Shown here in pieces: positions 23,780 through 33,200 of a stretch of 64,000 nt of DNA; position 1 is the stretch's first letter; each line of letters starts with the position of its first letter. Position numbers and translations under genes: made by a program. The DNA is taken from the NCBI GenBank assembly GCA_022036555.1, contig CM039141.1, positions 6,669,773-6,733,772 on the forward strand, given 5' to 3'. A model generated the notes under the pieces. The model did no database searches. It saw only the letters and a program-made list of their open reading frames with translations, and was not told the origin of the DNA. This stretch comes from Microstegium vimineum. Taxonomy: Eukaryota > Streptophyta > Magnoliopsida > Poales > Poaceae.

Positions 23780-25080
23780 AGTTTGAAAAAAAATGAAAAT
23801 CATATAAATAGATTTGTCTTAAAAAATATTTTTATAAAAATAAAAATATATTATATTTTAATAAATATTTTTTTTAAAAAATAAGCAATTAAAATTAGGG
23901 ACTTTGTGGTAACTAATACGCAGGGAATATTTGAGTTTGGTGCTCCAGGAAAAATAAACCTGCAATAATCTGACGATTAACAGTGATCATAATCTTCTCT
24001 CTGTGTTGCTCCTTTTTCACTCTGTATAAAGTCTCATTTGAAATCTAACACGAAGCTGTGTTCAAAAGTTCATTTTCGCTACGACCAGGTGGTGTACGTT
24101 CTACTCACACAAAGATCACAGCTGACTGCTCACACAGGTCGCATCGCATCCGTTGACTTCTGGCTGGCGTCACATCACACGAGTAAATGACCGTTAAATT
24201 TGCAAATCCGAGTTCCGGAATGATTGTGCGTCGCGAATGTGCTCCGCCGGTCAACTTCCGACAGCACGAGAGGCAGGGCCATGGCGGCCTCGGCGTGCGC
24301 GCGTCGTTGCTTGCTCCCTGCTCCACGAAGGAACCACCCTGAGGCCCAAGCACCCAATGCAAAAACAAGTCGTCGTCTGCTGTTCCTCGTTGTCGTTGGC
24401 ATGTCCAATTTAGTTTCAGAACTCAATCCCTTTCCGTGCAGGAGGAATGAACAAACCTGCACTGCACATTGTCAATGCCAATCTTTTTTTTGCTTTCTTT
24501 CTTTCTTTCTTTTTTTTCCTTTCTTTCTAGTGCTCGTTGTCGATGGATACAAATGTTAGCTAGTTTTTGGACCGTGTAAACTTGCCCTTGGATTCATTCG
24601 GCTCTACGTTGGCTGGCTGCCACTTGCAGTGCACCTGATCTCATGAACACAAGAGGCCCCAAGGTTTTGGATCGCTGGAAGTGATATCATTTGTTTGTGA
24701 CGTTTGAAGCCAATGGATAGACCTCAGTTATTTCTGGTTCCTCAGGATCCAAGGTGAGCAGTTCTTCTTGTGCGGCTTACGCGCAGTATTGAAAAGCCAC
24801 ACCATGCTTTCTGCTGCCCAAGCAACCGCTCACGTCTCTTTCTGGCGCGACGATTCTCACAACCAAACAGCACTGCGCAACGGACGCCGCCTCAGGAGTC
24901 AGGAGCGTCGTCCACAACGCCGACCAAACCGACCCCTCGCAGCGACGTCCCGATCTGACCTCCGACACTGACTATGTCGAGCCGATCCATTTTCTCGGGA
25001 GTGTTCGGCTCAAGTCGAGAACACTTGGATCATGGACGACGCTAGGTTTACTCGGCAACGTCCTAACATTTGTCATTCTA
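23780..25080. repeat. SEC31 downstream flank, first copy of a duplicated block
   Basis: No gene is seen. From about 24050 to 24880 the sequence is recognisably similar to 46560-47400 and 49900-50430. Shared stretches include TTCCGGAATGATTG, CAACTTCCGACAGCACGAGA, GTCGTCTGCTGTTCC, TTTCTGGTTCCTCAGGATCC and CCACACCATGCTTTCTGCTG. A (TTTC)n microsatellite at about 24490 also has a counterpart at about 50000. Confidence 0.85.
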
Positions 25081-25224
25081 CTTAATTTTGCTTAATGAAA
25101 CCACGCTCACGGAAAAAAAAAAAACAGCCTACGCGATAGACTCCGCTCGGCCCACCAGCCGTTTTACGCGGCTGCAGCGACGATGGCGCTCTTCACAACG
25201 GGGGACCGCTCCGCTCGCCGTTCG

Positions 25225-25526
25225 AATGTTCAAATGCTAATTAAAAGGATTATAATAAATTGGGTTAATTATAAAACTAATTGCATAAAAGTAGATTAAT
25301 TAATAAAATTTAAGCCTAATTAATTCATCATTAGCACACGTTTAACACAACATTTGTTGAACCATGAACTAATTAGACTTTATAGATTTGTCTCATAAAT
25401 TAGCCTCATTCTGTATAATGCATTAATTTTGTATTTAATCTATATTTAATACATCAAATTAATGTCTAGATATCCGGTGGTGTGACAGGCTAAATTTTAG
25501 CCATTGGCCGGGATTCAAACACCCCC
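25225..25526. mobile_element. Truncated grass MITE (TAATTAG-rich type)
   Basis: The block is an AT-rich near-palindrome with repeated TTAATTA and CTAATTAATTCATCATTAGC-type motifs. It ends GATTCAAACACCCCC, the usual terminus of a very common grass MITE. The matching left terminus is missing, so the element is truncated. I do not assign a superfamily. Confidence 0.65.
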
Positions 25527-26363
25527 TCATATGAGAAGAGAATGAAGTAGAGTTTTTTTTGGGTACTGTTCTTAATTTGGGTAAAAAAATAATTAAAGAG
25601 ATGATTGCATGCAAGATTAATTTTCAGGATTTTAAGAGATGATGATCGCGCGCATGCAAGATTTTTCCTTTTGACAACTAGAAGAATAGTAGTGATCGAG
25701 AACAATATAATTCCATATTATATATATATATAAGGCCCAAGTCCAATTAACGCAGTATAGAAAGGTTCCTTTCCTTGTGGCATATTTTCCCATAAATACG
25801 CATATTTCTATTCTTTCCATATATATAATTCAAGGGTTGAGATTTGATTAAAAAAGCTCATGTACAATCAAACGGCTCGTGGCGTGTCCTCGTCTTCTCA
25901 GCTCGACCGACCGAGGGCCGCAGCTGAGGTCGCGAAGCAGCTCGGGTGGGGGGCCGCCTGCTGTGCTGGTCGGTCGCGCGCTGCACCACACCGCCAACAA
26001 GTGCTCAAGAAGGCGCCGCAATAGCCTCGATCCATGACGGACGACGACGGTCTTCTCCGATGCGTCGTCCGCCGGCGGACGACGATCAGTGTTCCGAGGG
26101 CGCACGATCAGCTAAGCCTCTAGCTAGGACGCACCATTTGCGCGCTAGCTAGGGCACTGCATGCTCGTAGCTCAGGCGCAGGCGATCAAGGCCGGCCCCT
26201 CAACTTGTTTGTTCGTCCAAATCCAACATATATAATTTCTAGTACTTTATTTCAAGAGAAGATATGATGCTTCCAGGCATGCTGATAATACTTTCTGCTA
26301 ATAAGCGGACAAAAAAGCTGCTCCTCCTCCTATTGTCTATGCGCGCAGATAGCCAGTCCTCCG
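25527..26363. other. Intergenic stretch, no supported gene
   Basis: The stretch is AT-rich to about 25850, with a (TA)n run near 25720. A GC-rich patch follows at 25870-26160 whose open frames on both strands have no recognisable domain. Nothing else was identified. Confidence 0.5.
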
Positions 26364-26717
26364 CTAGGCCTGCACCCGCCGGGACCGCCGTTTACCCGCG
26401 TCCCCGCCGTCCCCGCCCCGCCCGCCGGCACCGCCGGGGCCTCCGTCGACGCCGGGGCCGCCGTCCCCTCCCCGTCCGCCAGCACCGCCGTCGACGCCGG
26501 GGCCACCGGCACCGCCGGGCCCGCCAGTTCCGCCTTGACCTCCGGCACCACCGCGGCCTCCCTTGCCTCGTAGGCCGCCGTCGCCGCAGCGTCCTCCCGT
26601 GGCGCCGTGAGGGCCGACCGCGGATCCGCCGCGCCCACCGGGGCTGCCTTTCTGGCCCGGTTGGCCGGGCTCGCCCGGCTGTCCTCCCATGCCACCACGT
26701 CCTCCCCTGGTTGCCAT
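26364..26717 (-). CDS. Glycine-rich, collagen-like small protein (117 aa), hypothetical
   Basis: The minus-strand frame from ATG 26717 reads MATRGGRGGMGGQPGEP and continues as an almost unbroken G-x-y series (GEPGQPGQKGSP, GVDGGAGGRGGDGGPGVDGG), ending GKRRSRRVQA. There is no signal peptide and no RNA-recognition motif, so it is not the usual GR-RBP or cell-wall GRP. A TATATATATA run at 26762-26772, about 45 bp upstream, could be its TATA box. I preferred this ATG to an in-frame one at 26849 because that lies in a MITE and upstream of the TATA. The low-complexity GGC/CGG composition means a chance frame cannot be excluded. Confidence 0.4.
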   Translation of the reverse strand: MATRGGRGGMGGQPGEPGQPGQKGSPGGRGGSAVGPHGATGGRCGDGGLRGKGGRGGAGGQGGTGGPGGAGGPGVDGGAGGRGGDGGPGVDGGPGGAGGRGGDGGDAGKRRSRRVQA

Positions 26718-26794
26718 TGCTGGTTTAGTGGATTCAGGCGCCGGTGCACGGGCGCAGAGAGGTATATATATAGATACCTGCGTGAATAAATCGG

Positions 26795-27062
26795 TAGGAA
26801 TCCCTTCATCCCAAATTTGTAAGGCTTTGCAGGAATCTTGGAGAGTCAAAACATCTCAAGTTTGATCAAGAATTATAGACAAAACTATAAAGATTTATAA
26901 CATGAAATAGGTATACTATGAAAATATAATTGATAACGAATCTAATGATACTTATTTGACATCATAAATATTATTATATTATCATATAAGTTTGGTCAAA
27001 TTTGAGAAAATTTGACTCTTCAAGATTTTTGGAATGACTTATAATTTGAGACTGAGGGAGTA
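26795..27062. mobile_element. Stowaway-type MITE
   Basis: The right end reads GACTTATAATTTGAGACTGA then GGGAGTA. The left end (TCCCTTCATCCCAAATTTGT) is its diverged inverse. The AT-rich body includes GTCAAATTTGAGAAAATTTG, common in this family. Confidence 0.75.
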
Positions 27063-27535
27063 ACAAATAATGAGAAATCCTAGAAATCGGCATGGGTTTA
27101 GAGGGGGGGGGGGGGGGGGGGGGTTGGGGGGATTAGAGTCCGACCAGGGTGGCCGGAAGCATCGCGCCGACCAGCTTCTCCACTTGTTCTGCGAATTTGT
27201 TTCCTCAAAGGCCCATTCGCTCCAAAGGCCCACTCGCTTCGTTTCCTGCGAATTTGTTCCGCTCAGAGGCCCACGTCGCTTACTGCCAGGTCCGTTGTTC
27301 CGCTGAACACACAAAAAAAAGAGACAGAGTTGACGGAAAGAAAAAAAACAGAATACAGGACTTTGTCACTAGTGTGGATCGAAGCACGAGTACGGGTTCA
27401 AAGCAATTGCTTACAAACAACAAGCCTATGCATTGGCGCCTCTTCACGTGCCGAATGATGGAAATAGAAAATAAGAAAAAAAACATCTGATTGCACCATC
27501 GTCTTTGTTACAAATAAAATCTTCAAAACTAGACC
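27063..27535. other. Intergenic stretch with an 18-20 base G run
   Basis: A poly-G tract lies at about 27101-27123, then imperfect repeats of GGCCCA(C/T)TCGCT. No gene is supported. The part just before 27536 continues, across the retrotransposon, into the AT-rich DNA at 44034. Confidence 0.6.
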
Positions 27536-28935
27536 TGTCGGTGTTTCGACCCATCACCAACTAGTAAATTTGTATATTGCGTGTTCCCTCTCCCAGATGT
27601 GATGCAAGAAGAACACAGAGTTTATCCTGGTTCGGGCAAAGAAGACCCTACGTCTAGCAAGAGGAGGGAGTACTGTATTATCTTGCACCGAAGTGCTCGT
27701 ACAGGGGGACAGTACAAGCTGGTTTACACGGGGTGCTCAGAGCAAGCCGAGGCCTAGAACTAGCAGGGCTACTCTAGGTGAATTGGTTGATTGCTTGAGA
27801 TGTTGATCAGACAAGTGAGTGGTTGGTGTTGTGTTTGGTTCTGGTGAGAGTTCGTATAGGAATGTGAGTGGGGTCGATGATTGACCTCTTCGTCCTCGTG
27901 TTCTTGTCCCGTTCTTGTTCTCGTGTTCCTCCACCCTCTCTACTATCCCATCGTCCCCTTTTATAGGCCAAGGGAAGACTTAAGAGTACAGGGGCCTAGT
28001 ACGTATCGGTATGGGAGGCGTGTCCGTGCGCCATGTCTGTGACGAGACGTCGATCGTTGTAGCGGCATGCTCCTCCTGTACTACTGGTGTTCCGAGGCAT
28101 GGTGATGACGGACTGGTCGTCGCCGGACGACATGGCGTGGAACCTGCGAACTCCACAGTTGAAGCAGGACGGATTGGACGGGCCCATGTCGTAATAGTTG
28201 GGGATGAGGGTCGAGGGGTATCGAGGCCTGCGTGACCCTGACACATTCCTGAGAACGCGGTCGAGAGCTGCCTCGCCCAAAATTCGAGGGGGTGCTCCGT
28301 ACTCGAGGCGTGGCTACAGCAGTTGTACGGTCGACGGGTAATCCGGGCATGGGTGATAACTTGACGGATTTGACCGAGGTAGTGAGCGCCCATGGAGTTA
28401 GGTGGGGACTGACTCCAGCATAGGATTCCCTTTATCCCATACCGAGAGCAGGTGAGTTGATCGAGCCTCCTGTTCGGGGGTCGTTCGTTCGACCCCCTAT
28501 CCGTCACTTCGGGGATCGACCTCTCTCCGTCATCTGAGGGGTCGAGGTTGGAGTCGAGGGAGATTCGATCGACCTCTCTCCGTCATCTGAGGGGTTGAGG
28601 TTGGAGTCGAGGGGGATTCGATCGACCTCTCTCCGTCATCTGAGGGGTCGAGGTTGGGGGGCGCTCGTTTGATCCCCCTTTCAGTCGGTCGAGGGGTCGC
28701 GGCAGAGGGTCGTTTGTTCGATCCCTTCTCCGTCATTCTGGGGATCGAGGCCGAAGGTCACTCCACCTATTATCCCTCTGGTAACGGCTGGCCCATGGCC
28801 TGCCCTTTCTGCCGGTGGGGTAGGCCTTCGCCTGACGGGCCTTCCTCCATTGCTTGGTCGACTGTCGGATTTCGCCTGAATGTTTAGGCATTAGATTATC
28901 ACAGGTTAGGGTACCCCTTACCTTTGTACCCGATA
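27536..28935 (-). repeat. 3' LTR of the gypsy element (1400 bp)
   Basis: On plus it starts TGTCGGTGTTTCGACCCA and ends TTTGTACCCGATA. The terminal base pair on the inner side has mutated from the CA seen in the other LTR to TA. It contains a TATA box (CCTATAAAAG on minus, 27958-27967) and three 53-bp tandem units starting at 28514, 28567 and 28620. Confidence 0.95.
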
Positions 28936-28955
28936 GTAGCCCCCGAGCCTCTATG
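28936..28955 (-). promoter_or_regulatory. Polypurine tract of the gypsy element
   Basis: Read on minus, GAGGCTCGGGGGCTAC lies directly against the 3' LTR start. This is where plus-strand DNA synthesis would be primed. A second, similar copy (GGCCTCGGGGGCTAC) lies about 120 bp further inside, near 29055-29070. Confidence 0.7.
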
Positions 28956-30223
28956 CGGATAAGAAGAATCCACATAGGGGCTTTTGGCGATGATCTGCAG
29001 AGTTAGTATATGGTTTGATTCTCCGCGGGGTGCGCGCGAGCGCACCCCGCGGGGGTAGCCCCCGAGGCCCCTGAGGAGTGATTAAGGACTCCTCTGGGGG
29101 CTTTGATTTGCGGCTTATCTGGGGGGGAATGAGGTTAACTGGAGTCATAGTGCCCCATCGGGAGGTCAACTATGTCTGCCAGGCTTTGAACGTTTTCGAT
29201 CCTCTTTCGTCGAGGGGTGCCGTGCGTAGTCGAGCCCCCGAGTCTCGTGCGGCTAGGCGTTGCTACCTCTTAGCATCCTTCCCATGGATCCTTGCGCTCA
29301 GATTGTGGGGTGAAGAGCGTCGATCTATGCTCGTTCGGACGAGCCTCGAAATCCGTTGTGAGCTTGTAACGGGGAGATCCAAGTGAGAACTCGTGCCCCG
29401 TTCGATAGGGGTCGATAGAAGCCCTGAGGCGTCCTCTTTAAGCAAAACCGTATGGGTTACCAAGGTGCCGACTCCGTTCGCTGAGAGTCGGTGGCTCCAT
29501 TCCTCCCATCGTGGGGATCCTTCGGTACTATCGTGTTTTGCCTTGGATATGCCCCGAGGGGTGTCGAGAGTTCGTTCTCGAGCGGGGCCTCGTGTTGGCT
29601 CCCCCTGGGTAATCCCTGACTCGGGTACTCAAGGGCGGTTGTCGAACCCTGTTCGAGGGCCAGCCTTCGCCCCCTCGAGATTTTAGGGGTGGACCGGAGT
29701 CCGTTTTACTTCTCTGGGAAGGACCGTTCGAGGGTGACTGTCGAACCCGCGACCGTGGGGCCAGCCATCGACCCCCGAGGCTTCGAGGGACGAGTCGATG
29801 TCCGTTGCTTTCCTCCAAAGGTAACGCTCCACATTCCCTGTCGTTGTTTGTGGGCATGCCTTTTTAGGAGATGTCCCTTCGTCTGCGCGCGGTGGGCGTG
29901 GAGGGCGGCGAGAACCCCGACGTCGTGATAGGTGTCCCTTACCCTATGGATCCCTGAGGAGAGTTAGGTGGGCGCATTTAATGCAGAGATTTACCTGCCT
30001 TTTCGACGGATCTGCCCGTTGCGTTTCCGTTCATATATACGGGGACAGGGCTTTGGCTTTCTCACGTTTGCCATTGCCTTCCTTGCCTCTTCGTTCCCGC
30101 CCTTGCCTTCGTCGTCCCCTAAGCTTCGCATCTTCGTCGTCCCCTAAGCTTCGCATCACGTGCCGAAAGATCGGGAATGCACCTTCAACACCTACCTCCG
30201 AACGCATCCGCTTCCCTGCTACC
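28956..30223. other. Interior non-coding part of the gypsy element, with hairpins and antisense-ORF promoter
   Basis: No supported coding frame is present. It contains a perfect 13-bp hairpin (29023-29035 with 29040-29052, loop GCGA), two further imperfect hairpins next to the polypurine-like copies, and a TATATA motif at 30033-30038. The last could drive the antisense ORF that starts at 30224. Confidence 0.6.
30033..30038 (+). promoter_or_regulatory. Possible TATA box for the antisense ORF
   Basis: CATATATACGGGG lies 186 bp before ATG 30224. Spacing and motif are consistent with a promoter reading toward the antisense ORF. There is no direct evidence of use. Confidence 0.4.
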
Positions 30224-33200
30224 ATGTCCAACTACACCCTGCGCAGCCCCGACGCTTGGCTCCCTTCGACGGCGACCGCGGAGCGGTTGGGAGAGCTGGC
30301 GGGGAGCGGCCTTCTTCGGCCTGTCACTTCGGCGGACCGTCCGGAGTGGATGGCGCCGCCGGAGTTGGATCACGAGCCCAACCCACCGGAGGGCTACGTG
30401 GTCAGCTTCGAGGCCTTCCACCGGGCGGGGCTGGGATCCTCAACCACTACAGCGTGGAGCTCCAGCACCTCTCCCCCAACGACGTCTCTCACGCGGCGGT
30501 CTTCACCGCCGTGTGTGAGGGGTACCTATGGATGGAGCCCCACTGGGAGTTGGGGCTCCATCTGTTCGAGGCGAGCTTGTTTCATGCTCTGGCCGGGACC
30601 GGCCAACGGAGGATGGTCCGGACGGGGTGCTGTAGCATCAGCCTCAAGAGGGTGGAAGACTGGATCTCGGTGAGGATCAAGTCGAGCCACGCGGGGTGGC
30701 ACTCCGAGTGGTTCTACCTGAGGAACGACGACGGCCTGCTTCCCCCTTACACCGGGCGGACGATTGAATCGAAGCCCTTCAACTGGAAGTACGGCGTCCC
30801 GCAGAGGAAGCAGAAGCGCCTCGACCACCTGCTCATGGCGATTTCCTGCCTGAGGCGGGAGGGGCTTATGGCGGCGATCGTGACGTCGACCTTCCACCAG
30901 CGGCAGGTCGTGCCGCTGATGACTCGCCCGCTGCGCCTCGACGAGATGCGCCCTAGGGTGGATCTCAAGGGGTGCCATCTTGTGGAGGACGTGTTGCCCC
31001 TCGAGAGGGTGGTCTGTCGGGTGCGCACCTCCTTTGCCGGCGCGTTCGAGGTGGGGCACGTCGTCAGCATCCACATAGTGCCGGACCGGGGCCACGTCGA
31101 GTTGGTACGTCGTCTCTTCCTCTGTCAATGTCCACTTGTCCGTCTTGTCTGTCTCCCTTGCCTGCCCCCTAACCGCCTCGTGTTCCTCAGGGGAATGTCG
31201 TCTTCCAGAAGTCGCTGCCACCAGTGAAGGAGGAGCGGGACGACTCCCAGGTGGGACGCCTACGAGCCAAGCAGGACAAGAGAGACAAGGACAAGGCCAA
31301 GGAGAAGAGGGGCACAAAGGCCCGAGAAAGAGAGGCACGTGACCAACATCGGTCATGGCAGAGGCAAGCCGGCCTCTCTGAGGAGGAGTCCCCCTTGGAG
31401 GAGGATGAGGATGAGGAGTCAAGCGGTGGCGAGGTTATTAAGGATAATGACATGATGTAGTGGCATCGGGATGCGACCATTACCTTGAATCTGACGGATG
31501 TCACCTTTGTGCAGGAAGAAGAGTCAGAGGAGGAGGAGGAGACGCCCGCGCAAGGGGCGACCCCTGGTAGCGGAGGGGAGAGGGGGTCGACATCAAGGTC
31601 GGCCCCGACTGCTGGGATCGAGTCGGGGGGTGAGCGCCCCGCGGCTTCCCAGGGTGAGGTGACGCGGCGGACACGCAGCCGTTCGTCGCAGTTCCCATCG
31701 AGGGGCCGATCGAGTGCGCCGCCGGCCCCTGCTCAGGCCCGTCGACCCAGGAGGAGACCAAGGTGGCGGCGACGAGGGCACCATCGACCCCCGTCAAGAC
31801 CACGACGCTGGCAGCGTTAATAGCCCCCGCCGTGGCCAGCGGCGGCAGTGGCGGTGGGAGTGGCTCCCGAGGTGCCGCCCAGAAGCCCCCGAGCAGCTCA
31901 AGGTCTACTGGTCGGGCCCCCATTATCCCGCTGGGGTAAGCCCCTTTTACTTTAGTTTTGGATTTTCCCTGTGTTGGTTATACTCCGCGTTTACCGTTGC
32001 GAGTGTGTCCTTTTTTCAGGGTGAAGCGCTCGTTGGAGGCCGCGCCCCCTACCCTAGCCAAGAAGCTAAGGGTGGAGGCCGCGTCCAGGATGGCGGCTGG
32101 GGTCGGCTTTGCTTGCCCGTCCCCCTCGGTCCCCACTTCCAGCGCGGAGTGGGTGGTCATGGCGCGGGAGGCGATGGGTCGAGGGCATGCGCAGGCGGCC
32201 GCGGAGCGGGCTCGAGCGGCGGAGGAGGCGGGTCGATCCGTCGCCTCGACCGGGTTCGTCGAGCAGGCGGGCGAAGCCGTGATCACCGCGTCGTCGGAGG
32301 AGGCCGCGCCTGGGACCTCGGAGGGAACGGGGCCGATGCCCGCGGCGGCCGTGGCGGAGGAGGTCGAGCCGGCGGGCTCGATGGGTGCGGGATCGGCGCC
32401 AGAGGCAGTCGTGGTGGCGGGGGTCGAGCCCCATCCCTCCGCTGAGGTGGAGGTGGTGGACCTGACCACCACCGGTGAGGAAGAGACGCTGGCGCAACCG
32501 GCGCCGTCGTGGTGGCCCGAGTGCCTCATGGCACTGGAGGCGCGCCAGAGGCTCGAGCGCGAGGAGAAGGCACGGCAGGAGGGAGGCCTACAACCGAGCC
32601 CTCCTCTCCCTCAGTCGGCGTTGTCTGAGGGGAAGATCGTGTCGCGGCCCTATCCTTCGCGGCTTCGGCTGCCCCTTCGTCGGGCGCGGGAGAGGCGGCG
32701 ATGACGGCGGAGGCCACGGACGAGGAGGTGACTGAGATGGTGGCGGAGCTGGTGGACCCAGCGGAGATGGCCGCGGCGACGGCTTCCCGGTCAGAACCAG
32801 AGGGGATCGTCGTTGCGGCGTAAGGGAGCAGCGCGCCGGACGTAACCATGTCTGAGGCGTTAGATCGGCCTCAGCTCGAAGTCGGGCAGTCGTCGTCTCT
32901 GTAGGAATACGAGGTTGCTACGCTAGCCGGAAAACAAAACTTTTCGACCTCATAAACCAGGATCTACTGCTAGTTACAGGTTACGGGATTACCACTAGAC
33001 GCGCAGGTGCAGCGGAAGACGACTTGATGTAGTCGTGCGCGTCGCAGCAGGCAGTGCAGTTGCGTGGTCATCCGTCTCAACGTCCCCTTCGCGCGGTTCG
33101 TCCTTGTGCTCCAGATGCAGCACCTCCGAGGAATCCCACACGTGCAGGGAGGAAGCGTTGCGCCTCCGGACTGCTAGGTCCGCGAGGAGCAAAAGGCGTG

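Noticed and set aside
25040..25125. Retrogene or LINE 3' end at the A run near 25110
   Set aside because: Twelve A residues follow CTTAATGAAACCACGCTCAC, but no target duplication or coding part was found.
27101..27123. Poly-G tract (and another near 15430) as functional quadruplex sites
   Set aside because: Single homopolymer runs are common in grass DNA and prone to assembly error; nothing around them suggests a function.
30526..31422. 298-codon minus-strand frame opposite the antisense ORF
   Set aside because: It is rich in Pro, Arg and His with no domain, and it lies exactly opposite a recognised domain on plus.
31958..32704. Ala/Glu-rich frame as a separate host gene
   Set aside because: It lies within the antisense ORF of the gypsy element in the same direction, between its exons, so it is part of that ORF.
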